DNA of 64,000 nt, from the NCBI RefSeq assembly GCF_033955345.1, contig NZ_CP138332.1, forward strand, positions 5,497,553 to 5,561,552, written 5' to 3'. The DNA is from Sphingobacterium bambusae (lineage in GTDB: Bacteria > Bacteroidota > Bacteroidia > Sphingobacteriales > Sphingobacteriaceae). The notes under the pieces are model-generated. The model did no database searches. It was given only the letters and a program-made list of their open reading frames with translations, and was not told where the DNA came from. Below, piece by piece: positions 8,625 through 15,617 of the stretch; position 1 is the first letter of the stretch, and each line of letters starts with the position of its first letter. The position numbers and the translations under genes are program-made.

Positions 8625-8818
8625 TCGCTAGCTAGCCCTTTGGATATTTTACTGATGTCCCTCGGAATTGGATTACGCTGTATGTTCCCCAATATCTCCA
8701 ACATCACTGGGGCGCTTTGCTATCCCTCCTCAAGTAAAAAATTGGGTTGAATGAAAAGCCGTCCTTACTAACAGAATTTTACTCATCATCCGGTTTATGA
8801 GCCAATTAGATGTGCACA

Positions 8819-8852
8819 TAATAATTGTGCAACAAAAGCACAAAAATTATTA
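8819..8852. promoter_or_regulatory. Imperfect inverted repeat upstream of kinase
   Basis: TAATAATTGTGC (8819-8830) pairs with GCAC (8838-8841) and, after two extra bases, AAATTATTA. It lies about 25 bases before the kinase start. It could be an operator or a leader hairpin; no T-run follows. Confidence 0.35.
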
Positions 8853-8876
8853 CATTTACTGATCAAAACCCACTCC

Positions 8877-10394
8877 ATGCGAAGCTACACAGGTATTCAA
8901 TTTTTGAAAGAATTTGAATATTCAGATATCGGATTATGTGTTGTAGATCCCGGTAACGATCAAATTGATTACTGCAATCCAGCATTTGAACATATACTCA
9001 ACAAATCGGGCCGCGATTTGATCGGCAAGAATTATGTCGACCTGCTAGGCCCGCAATGGGAAATTAGCCAGACACTTTTTACAGAAATGCTGTTTAACAG
9101 TTCCGTTTTAAAAAGGAATGTCACGGCCCCGTCAAGCACTATGGAGTCGCATGAACAGATCTTGGAAGTAGGCTATATTGCTGTTCATTCCGATCACGAA
9201 CAGTCCCGCTGGCTTATTATATCGGTCGTGCAGAAAGCAAACAGCGACCCACATCGGGAGGGTATAAAATCAGGCACTGGCGCCAATGCTGTCCTTGAGC
9301 TAGCCAAATCAAACATCCTGCTGAGCGAACTGAACACGATATTAAAAGAGAGCCAAGAAAATCTAGAATCGGCATTTGAAGCTGGTAACTTGGGACAGTG
9401 CGGCATAAATTTTTCCACGGGCGAAGTTACGCTCAGCAAAAAGGGCAGAAACTTCTTCGGACTGGCCCAAGATATCCAAGTAACATGGGAACTATTACTG
9501 GAGGCCGTAAACGAGGAATTTCATGAAATGGTAAATTCGGCATTTTCTGACGCCCTAACGTTGGGAAAACCAGTAGACAGCACCTATTCCATAACGCACC
9601 TTAGCTCAAAGGAGACCAGATGGCTCCGAGTGATGGCCAAAGTTCATTTCAATGCCCAGGGCGAGCCTTTAAAGTTATTTGGACTGGTGATGGACATAAC
9701 TGAACAAAAAAACGATGAGCAGCGAAAGAATGATTTCATCGCTATGGTAAGTCATGAGCTTAAAACGCCCATCACTTCTGCACAGGGATATACCCAACTG
9801 ATCCAGCGGAAGGCTGAAGAAAGCGGAAACGTGTTCCTAGGGAGCTTAGCCGACAAAGCTTTTACGCAGCTTGGAAGAATGTCGAAGCTGATTAATGGAT
9901 TTCTGAATTTATCACGACTAGAGTCTGGCAAAATAGGTATCCATCGAGAAAGATTTGATTTTAAAGCGTTAATCAACGAGGTCGTTGAAGATGCCCGAGC
10001 AACTATCCCCACCCATACTGTCCAAGTGGATAAATGTACGAACATAGATGTGTGTGCAGACCGTGATAAAATACAGCAGGTACTAAACAATTTGATAAGC
10101 AATGCCGTGAAATATTCCACTGTCGGGACCAATATATTGATCAGCTGCGAGCGTATGGGCTCTTTCTTAAAAACACAAGTGAGGGATCAAGGGATAGGAA
10201 TTGACTCCGAAACGATCTCGCTAGTTTTCGATCGCTTCTATAGGGTCGAATCAACGCCAACAGAACATATATCGGGCTTCGGAATCGGTCTATACATTTG
10301 CAAAGAGATCATAGATCGACATCAAGGAAAAATTTGGGCTGAGAGTACCCTAGGAATTGGAACGGTATTTTCGTTTACGCTACCGATAGCATAA
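8877..10394 (+). CDS. PAS-domain sensor histidine kinase
   Basis: A 505-residue kinase with no membrane segments. A PAS domain lies at about 10-90 and a second PAS/PAC domain at about 165-275 (ending LFGLVMDITEQK). The dimerisation domain carries the phosphoacceptor His293 in MVSHELKTPITS. The ATPase domain has an N-box (NNLISNAVKYS, about 402), a G1 box (DQGIGID) and FGIGLYICKEI. There is no receiver domain and no adjacent response regulator, so its partner is unknown. The cytoplasmic PAS domains suggest it senses an internal redox, small-molecule or light signal. It is not obviously part of the ars operon, being 250 bases away. Confidence 0.9.
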   Translation: MRSYTGIQFLKEFEYSDIGLCVVDPGNDQIDYCNPAFEHILNKSGRDLIGKNYVDLLGPQWEISQTLFTEMLFNSSVLKRNVTAPSSTMESHEQILEVGYIAVHSDHEQSRWLIISVVQKANSDPHREGIKSGTGANAVLELAKSNILLSELNTILKESQENLESAFEAGNLGQCGINFSTGEVTLSKKGRNFFGLAQDIQVTWELLLEAVNEEFHEMVNSAFSDALTLGKPVDSTYSITHLSSKETRWLRVMAKVHFNAQGEPLKLFGLVMDITEQKNDEQRKNDFIAMVSHELKTPITSAQGYTQLIQRKAEESGNVFLGSLADKAFTQLGRMSKLINGFLNLSRLESGKIGIHRERFDFKALINEVVEDARATIPTHTVQVDKCTNIDVCADRDKIQQVLNNLISNAVKYSTVGTNILISCERMGSFLKTQVRDQGIGIDSETISLVFDRFYRVESTPTEHISGFGIGLYICKEIIDRHQGKIWAESTLGIGTVFSFTLPIA

Positions 10395-10538
10395 AACCCC
10401 CAACAAGTTTTTTCACCCCCCTAAAACCAACGCCCAAAAAATAGCGTAAATAGCGCTAACTACATATTAGGCCGTACATCCGTACCAGCCAAATATTGTC
10501 GTCAATCAATTTTTATGAGCATTTAACAGCACCCTACT

Positions 10539-10769
10539 ATGGACAGAATAGGTGGAAAGAGTCCGCTAAGGCAAATGATCCTTCGCGGCAAGGCGCGGGA
10601 AGATTTCTTTGCATGGTATGCAGATCAGTTTCAAAAAAAGCCGCTCAGTGTAGATCTATGGCTTATCGGCTTGCAACTGGAACTATTTAGTCTGTTTTTT
10701 AAGCAGACGATCCGCGATGCCAATGACTTTTATGCCGCATTGGATGCTTACAACAACGCAAGATCATAA
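10539..10769 (+). CDS. Small hypothetical protein
   Basis: A 76-residue, probably helical protein beginning MDRIGGKSPLRQMILRGKAR and ending just before the tandem array. It shows no motif I recognise. Its even amino-acid composition and position between two well-defined features favour a real gene over chance, but an overlapping frame at 10496-10690 is also open. The ATG at 10539 is chosen. Confidence 0.5.
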   Translation: MDRIGGKSPLRQMILRGKAREDFFAWYADQFQKKPLSVDLWLIGLQLELFSLFFKQTIRDANDFYAALDAYNNARS

Positions 10770-10802
10770 GTCGTAAAAAAATCGTGCGAGGTAATTGTTC
10801 CG

Positions 10803-11413
10803 CATAAGTAATCACTTGTCGGCCGTAAGTAATCACTTGCCAGCCATAAGTAATCACTTGTCGGCCATAAGTAATCACTTGTCAGCCATAAGTAATCACT
10901 TGCCAGCCATAAGTAATCACTTGTCGGTCATAAGTAATCACTTGTCAGCCATAAGTAATCACTTGTCGGCCACAAGTAATCACTTGTCGGTCACAAGTAA
11001 TCACTTGTCGGTCACAAGTAATCACTTGTCGGCCATAAGTAATCACTTGTCGGCCATAAGTAATCACTTGTCGGCCATAAGTAATCACTTGTCGGCCATA
11101 AGTAATCACTTGTCGGTCACAAGTAATCACTTGTCGGTCACAAGTAATCACTTGTCGATCATAAGTAATCACTTGTCGGCCATAAGTAATCACTTGTCGG
11201 TCACAAGTAATCACTTGTCGGTCATAAGTAATCACTTGTCGGTCACAAGTAATCACTTGTCGGTCACAAGTAATCACTTGTCGGTCACAAGTAATCACTT
11301 GTCGGTCATAAGTAATCACTTGTCGGCCATAAGTAATCACTTGCCAGCCATAAGTAATCACTTGTCGGCCATAAGTAATCACTTGTCGGTCATAAGTAAT
11401 CACTTGTTGACCA
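10803..11413. repeat. 21-bp tandem repeat array, about 29 copies
   Basis: A uniform 21-base unit, AGTAATCACTTGTCGGCCAT plus one base, is repeated 28 full times plus a partial copy. Variation is confined to a few positions: GTCGG/GCCAG/GTCAG, GCC/GTC/ATC, and ATA/ACA. Units preceded by CAC hold a perfect ACAAGT/ACTTGT inverted repeat around AATC. Because 21 is a multiple of three, reading frames stay open on both strands (7-residue period SNHLSAI or its antisense), but the plus frame has only a TTG start and no gene-like flanks. I treat it as a non-coding VNTR. There are no spacers, so it is not CRISPR. Confidence 0.95.
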
Positions 11414-11434
11414 GAAGAATTCCCTAAAAAATCG

Positions 11435-11472
11435 AAAACGCTAACCCGATCTCTGATCAAGTTAGCGTTTTT
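11435..11472. terminator. Bidirectional hairpin terminator
   Basis: AAAACGCTAAC (11435-11445) and GTTAGCGTTTT (11461-11471) are perfect 11-bp arms with a 15-base loop. T-runs follow on both strands, so it can end the leftward CHAP cassette and stop anything crossing the tandem array. Confidence 0.85.
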
Positions 11473-11568
11473 GGGTTTACATAAGTTAGCGGAAAGCAGC
11501 GTTGCTGTAGAAGCAGCCTGTAGAAGTTCACGAATTGACAAAAGATAGATCGGTCATTTTTATATCAT

Positions 11569-12174
11569 CTAGTATTTATCAATCCAGTTAGCAAAAACAG
11601 CGATGCTAGATTTTAAGCGCCGCTTCGCTTGCACGCGATTGTCGACATTGCCCTCGATGCTGAGGATATAGGCATGCGACAGCCCGTTTACCAAGCCGAC
11701 ATGATTGATGCGTTTCGCGCTAGCGCTGTAGATGCCAAAGACATCGGCCAGTGCCGGAACGGACTGGGCCGTGGCGCAGTTATCGCGCGCTAGCGTGTAT
11801 CGTCTTGCTTGGGGAAAGAGTGCCGGACTCCAAGGATTACGGGGTTGCGCTTGTCCGGCCTGCGCATAACACCAAGAGACAAAGGCAGCACACCAAGCAT
11901 GCCCCTTGCCCAAGTGCGTATAGCGCAGATAGGCCTCTACCCTTTCGCCATCGTTATTTCCGCTCAGCTCTCGCACGCCCAGTTCGCCGGCGGCAATGCG
12001 CATAATCTGTTGACGCAGGGGAAGCCCGGCAAGACCTAACCCGTTATGCCGCAGGGCGAGTGCTTCGCGCTGCGCAGCCGCTGTTAGATCACGATGGCCA
12101 GTGCCCATAAGGAGGCAAAGAGCAAGAGAAAGAATACCGAGAAATAAAGAATACATTGTTGCCATGATGTACAT
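11569..12174 (-). CDS. Exported CHAP-type peptidoglycan hydrolase
   Basis: A 201-residue protein with an N-terminal hydrophobic segment (about 8-24), probably a signal peptide or signal anchor. The core resembles CHAP/NlpC-type amidases such as the TIGR02594 group: HAWCAAFVSWCY holds the catalytic Cys (about 95), INHVGLV the His (about 157), and SIEGNV the third polar position. The segment before it (IAAGELGVRELSGNNDGERV) is typical of these enzymes. It would cleave peptidoglycan peptides. The 5' end overlaps the upstream three-TM gene by up to 91 bases; starting at the third Met (12156) shortens the overlap. The pairing of a small membrane protein with an amidase suggests a phage-like lysis unit. 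Confidence 0.8.
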   Translation of the reverse strand: MYIMATMYSLFLGILSLALCLLMGTGHRDLTAAAQREALALRHNGLGLAGLPLRQQIMRIAAGELGVRELSGNNDGERVEAYLRYTHLGKGHAWCAAFVSWCYAQAGQAQPRNPWSPALFPQARRYTLARDNCATAQSVPALADVFGIYSASAKRINHVGLVNGLSHAYILSIEGNVDNRVQAKRRLKSSIAVFANWIDKY

Positions 12175-12470
12175 TGTTTAAAAGTGTTCATTACATTTTT
12201 ACGAAAATCCTTGAAGGGTTGCCACAGAAACTCCTGTAGCCACAAGCTACAGAAGATGGCTAAAACCAAGGCCAAGATGCCGAACAGCAGTACCGACAGG
12301 ATACCGATATCCAGCACGGCAGCCGTAAAATCAATGCGCTGCAATAGTAGTCCGCAGCGTATAAAGGCGATCGTTAAGCAGAGGACAAGGGCTGCTATTA
12401 TGAACTTTTTGTTTGTTTGCTTGGCAGCCGTTTCGCTTGTCCAGCTGCCGCGTAGAGCGATTGTTTTCAT
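12084..12470 (-). CDS. Small three-TM membrane protein, holin-like
   Basis: A 128-residue protein with three hydrophobic segments at about 24-44, 48-80 and 106-128 separated by short charged loops (WQPFKDFRKNVMN). It has no enzymatic motif. Its last 30 codons overlap the start of the CHAP amidase gene in another frame, so both hydrophobic ends are encoded by the same DNA. The size, topology and overlap resemble holins next to endolysins, but homology to a holin family cannot be shown by eye. Confidence 0.7.
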   Translation of the reverse strand: MKTIALRGSWTSETAAKQTNKKFIIAALVLCLTIAFIRCGLLLQRIDFTAAVLDIGILSVLLFGILALVLAIFCSLWLQEFLWQPFKDFRKNVMNTFKQCTSWQQCILYFSVFFLLLFASLWALAIVI

Positions 12471-12512
12471 CTGTATCTAAATTTAAGTGTACCAATTTTT
12501 TGATTGCTGCTA

Positions 12513-12546
12513 TAGGGTGAAGGCGGCTAGGCCAACCTCCACCCTA
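12513..12546 (-). other. Hairpin between FN3 and membrane genes
   Basis: TAGGGTGAAGG (12513-12523) and CCTCCACCCTA (12536-12546) pair at 10 of 11 positions just after the FN3 gene stop. There is no T-run in the leftward direction, so it may be a processing or attenuation hairpin rather than a terminator. Confidence 0.4.
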
Positions 12547-12554
12547 ATTCATCG

Positions 12555-13187
12555 CTAGCGCGCAATAATGGAGGTAAATTCACTCCAGTCGCCGCTGCCG
12601 AGCGCATTGCGCCCTTGTACACGCGCAAAATACCGCGTGCCCGGTTCGAGATTGCCGACAATAAACTTTCGGGAATTTCGAACGGTGTAAGATTGCTCCC
12701 AGGTGATGCTTTCCGTATCGCCGAGCATCCTTCCGATTTCGATCAGGTATTCCGTTGCAGCTTTATCCGCTTGAAAGCGAATGCCAATTTCGCCACTCAC
12801 GGCGCCATCCCCCATGCGTACGAGCAGGATCAAGCCGGGTTTCGTCAATGCACTGTTTGGCTTTCCTAGAATTAATGCCGAGCTGCTTATAATCGCCGCG
12901 CTGCCCAGCGCCACGCTATTGACCAAATTCGCCAGTTCCCGAAATGCCGCCAAGAGTTTGACCCTGCTCTCCTCTTTCTGATCATTATCGTTCTTGCTGC
13001 CACCGCGGATCGCAATCTGTAGCTTCGCAATATAATCTGCTGCCTGCTCCGTAAAGGTTTCAATCAGCGTATTGGGGCTAGTAAAATTGGGGTTGTCCGT
13101 TAGCGCATTGCTCACTTTACCTGCCAGCACCGCTAATTCTTCGTGTCGTAGATAACTGTAGTCTATCCTTGCTTTTAATCTTTTCAT
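12555..13187 (-). CDS. Fibronectin type III domain protein
   Basis: A 210-residue protein. Residues 1-110 are mostly helical (YLRHEELAVLAGKVSNAL; LAAFRELANLVNSVA). The C-terminal 95 residues form an FN3 domain: the strand pattern ends FIVGNLEPGTRYFARVQGRN and GDWSEFTSIIAR. There is no signal peptide. FN3 domains mediate binding. In Bacteroidota, proteins of this layout recur near small amidase genes. It lies in the same leftward cassette as the HTH-like, three-TM and CHAP genes; its role in that cassette is unknown. Confidence 0.78.
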   Translation of the reverse strand: MKRLKARIDYSYLRHEELAVLAGKVSNALTDNPNFTSPNTLIETFTEQAADYIAKLQIAIRGGSKNDNDQKEESRVKLLAAFRELANLVNSVALGSAAIISSSALILGKPNSALTKPGLILLVRMGDGAVSGEIGIRFQADKAATEYLIEIGRMLGDTESITWEQSYTVRNSRKFIVGNLEPGTRYFARVQGRNALGSGDWSEFTSIIAR

Positions 13188-13513
13188 TTTTCTGTTTTTT
13201 TAAATGATTAAACATATTTGTTAATTGTCCTGTAAGTTCTGGCGGGTACCCATTCGTCGACCTTACAACACAAAGTTTATCAACCGCTTACAAAAAAAAA
13301 AGACATGGAGGCCTAAGCGGACGAAAACGAACGAAGTAGTACGAAAACGAACGAATTCGAACGAATTCGAACGCGAAAAGCAAAGTTTCTGGACGTCTTT
13401 GTAACAAGGGAAAGTGCTATAATGGGGTAAAAAGGTTTGTGAAGAGGCGAAAAAGAAGAAAAATGGTCGACAAGCTGCGATTAGCTTCCTGTAGTGCGCG
13501 AGACTATTCAGGT
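13188..13513. other. Intergenic region with decamer-phased repeats
   Basis: No gene. The region upstream of the FN3 gene holds a 60-base block of six 10-base units at 13321-13380 (listed separately), an A-run at 13291-13301 and otherwise ordinary sequence. It must contain the promoter of the FN3 gene. Confidence 0.5.
13321..13380. repeat. Six ACG-headed decamers, helically phased
   Basis: The block divides exactly into six 10-base units, each starting ACG: acgaaaacga, acgaagtagt, acgaaaacga, acgaattcga, acgaattcga, acgcgaaaag. The first 15 bases of 13321 and 13341 are identical. The one-helical-turn period, about 135 bases upstream of the FN3 start, suggests cooperative protein binding on one face of the DNA. 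Confidence 0.7.
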
Positions 13514-13906
13514 TTACCTACCTTTGCGCTGCTTAAGCCGAAGTACTTCATGCTTATAGTAGAAAGGCTTTCCACCAAATTTGTGGATGGTTAAATCAAC
13601 TCTAAGCTCGTAAAATTTCGTTAGACCACAGTCAAACAGCTCGCACGCTTCGGTACGATCAATCAGGTTCTCCAGCTCGGCTTGAATAGTAGCTACTATT
13701 TTTTCGCTAGCCTCTGCTTGTTGTAGGCTCTCAGAGATTTCTTGCAGAACTAAAGTTTGTTTTACTGCTTCTTGCAATAATTGTTTCTGAAGATCGAGCA
13801 TTTCATAGGTATGAAGCAGCGCCAAGTTACTAGCTTCAGGAGAAGCAGCCGGCGGTGCTGCGGTTGCGGCAGTTTTAGTAATACGTATAATCGCGACCTT
13901 TCTCAT
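13514..13906 (-). CDS. Hypothetical protein, coiled coil plus HTH-like C-terminus
   Basis: A 130-residue protein. After an Ala/Pro-rich segment (about 10-28) there is a Gln/Glu-rich helical region (about 35-80, MLDLQKQLLQEAVKQTLVLQ) likely to form a coiled coil. Then comes LIDRTEACELFDCGLTKFYE and FGGKPFYYKHEVLRLK, which looks like the winged-helix fold used by excisionase and MerR-like HTH_17 proteins (helix, turn, recognition helix, basic wing). It is first in the leftward cassette and could be its regulator. The assignment is tentative. Confidence 0.65.
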   Translation of the reverse strand: MRKVAIIRITKTAATAAPPAASPEASNLALLHTYEMLDLQKQLLQEAVKQTLVLQEISESLQQAEASEKIVATIQAELENLIDRTEACELFDCGLTKFYELRVDLTIHKFGGKPFYYKHEVLRLKQRKGR

Positions 13907-14326
13907 AATACATAAGGTTTCGTACGCTATTGGTTAACGCCGACGCTATAGCCAAGGGCTATGCTCGGATTGAACATCATCAAAAAGAAACAAGGAAGGT
14001 AGCAATTTGGAGCATTCAACTTCGTACAATTGTAGCATACACCTAATCTAACAACCTGTACAACATAAAAGATAGAAATCGCTATTCCGATCGGAAACTG
14101 ACCTATGAGCGAATCCATACGTTTACGTATTTATCCTTGGCGAGTCATTATGTTGACTAAAGATACAAATTATTTCAATTGTTTTTCAAAAAGAAAATTT
14201 CATACAATAAAAGTAATTAAAAAGTTACACAGATACATAAGTTAAAACCTGTCGTTAAAAAAGAATTAACACAAAGCTTTTTTCCCCAAAGAAGCCACCG
14301 GTGGTTGGTATACCATGTAGCCCTGG
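13907..14326. other. Intergenic; one doubtful 63-codon frame
   Basis: A leftward frame at 13927-14118 begins ATG and is hydrophobic, with several Cys, ending 20 bases before the next leftward gene. It could be a small membrane peptide, but nothing beyond openness supports it. The rest, 14119-14326, is AT-rich and holds no gene I can see. Confidence 0.35.
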
Positions 14327-15598
14327 TTAATAATCTGCTCTTGCGCCGGCATCGATTTCCGTAACAATTGCATAATCGCCATCGCTGTATTGCTTTTCCC
14401 ACCATTGGCGGAATTTGGGCAAGTTAAAGTAATTGTTCTCCTTCAGCAGGGTATTATTTTTACCGGTCCCATTGGTCAGGTACATCCAAGCCATAATTCG
14501 TCTATTTTCAAATCCTTTTTCATATTTGTACTGCTCCGCAAAATAGACCAAGTTGCTCAGTATGGCTAAGCGCTCCTGATCGCTCAGCTCCTCGATCTGC
14601 TCATCAAAATTGGCGAAATAGCGCACAAAGAGCTTGATGTCGTTTAAGATGCTTTGGTTTGTTGGGCTTAGCGTTTTCTGTAGATAGCGGAAGGTATTGG
14701 CCTGCAGTTTCAGCCTGCCATCGCATCGTTTGTGGTAGAACATTTTGCCAAAAGCTAGCGGATGTCTTTTGTCAAATTTATTGTTATCCATTACCCATTT
14801 TAGCAGCTGTTCATCGGCTGTCCAACCAAAAGTCAGGACGAGGCTTTCCATAAAGGCAGCATCATGCTTTAAAAGCCAAGGCAATTTACTTTTATCATCA
14901 TTAAATAGGTACAGGTTTCGATTTACCAAAAGCTGCAGGTTAAACTTTTGCGCTTGTTCCAAATCGTGAACATCTTTCCATCGGGTGATATAGATGATTC
15001 CATCCGCTGCAAGATCGCTTTGCTTTTGGGTAGCGATCGTTTCTTCCACTTGGGCAATCGCTGGGTATACTGCTTTATAATCAATCAGCTCAGGAATGGC
15101 ATACTGCCCGATAAACAATTGCTTATCCAGCGAGAAATAATAATTTGTTTTAAATCCATCCCGATCCGCATATCGGATGTTTTTAGGCGTAGCGCATTGC
15201 CCATTAAAGTTATTGAAGTACAAGAAGTCATCCACCCGTACAAGGCCGTCAAAAATATCGTTTACCCTTTGCTCAAAACGTTCCTTATCGGCTTTATAAC
15301 CCGCTTTTAGCAAGCTATCCTGCAAAATAAGCACGGACGCATCCAAGTCATTCCGATCATAGTCGAAATAGGCGATATCGGTCACCTCATTGGCGGCGCC
15401 ATAGGTTTTCAAAAGCTGCGCCCGTAAGGTAGTCTCGACAAACTGTACTGTCGTATCAAGCGTGTCGCTCGCACTTTCCGAGCTCGGGATGGACTTCCCC
15501 TCATCCGCTTTGCTGGAACTTCCTGCAGACTGACAAGAACAAAGTGCCGCTGCGGCGAACAAGATCAGCATCCAAACCTGTGTTTTTTTCATAAACAT
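14327..15598 (-). CDS. Lipoprotein of unknown function
   Basis: A 423-residue protein with a lipoprotein signal: hydrophobic residues 9-20 followed by the lipobox LCSC, so Cys22 is the likely lipidated residue. A low-complexity Ser/Asp linker (about 23-45) follows. The body is mixed helix and sheet with many aromatic residues, without repeats or a motif I recognise. It starts 19 bases after the GH2 gene stop on the same strand, so the two are likely one transcription unit, and it may act at the cell surface or periplasm with that enzyme. Confidence 0.82.
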   Translation of the reverse strand: MFMKKTQVWMLILFAAAALCSCQSAGSSSKADEGKSIPSSESASDTLDTTVQFVETTLRAQLLKTYGAANEVTDIAYFDYDRNDLDASVLILQDSLLKAGYKADKERFEQRVNDIFDGLVRVDDFLYFNNFNGQCATPKNIRYADRDGFKTNYYFSLDKQLFIGQYAIPELIDYKAVYPAIAQVEETIATQKQSDLAADGIIYITRWKDVHDLEQAQKFNLQLLVNRNLYLFNDDKSKLPWLLKHDAAFMESLVLTFGWTADEQLLKWVMDNNKFDKRHPLAFGKMFYHKRCDGRLKLQANTFRYLQKTLSPTNQSILNDIKLFVRYFANFDEQIEELSDQERLAILSNLVYFAEQYKYEKGFENRRIMAWMYLTNGTGKNNTLLKENNYFNLPKFRQWWEKQYSDGDYAIVTEIDAGARADY

Positions 15599-15617
15599 TC
15601 CCTGCTTTATCCGTTTC

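Noticed and set aside
10803..11413. CRISPR array
   Set aside because: The repeats are directly adjacent with no unique spacers, and no cas genes are near.
10795..11427. 210-codon frame through the tandem array as a repeat protein
   Set aside because: It starts only with TTG, consists entirely of the 21-bp unit, and an equally open frame runs on the other strand. The openness follows from the unit being a multiple of three and free of stops.
13927..14118. 63-codon leftward membrane peptide gene
   Set aside because: It has an ATG and is hydrophobic but is not supported by motif, ribosome site or clear coding composition; mentioned only within the intergenic entry.
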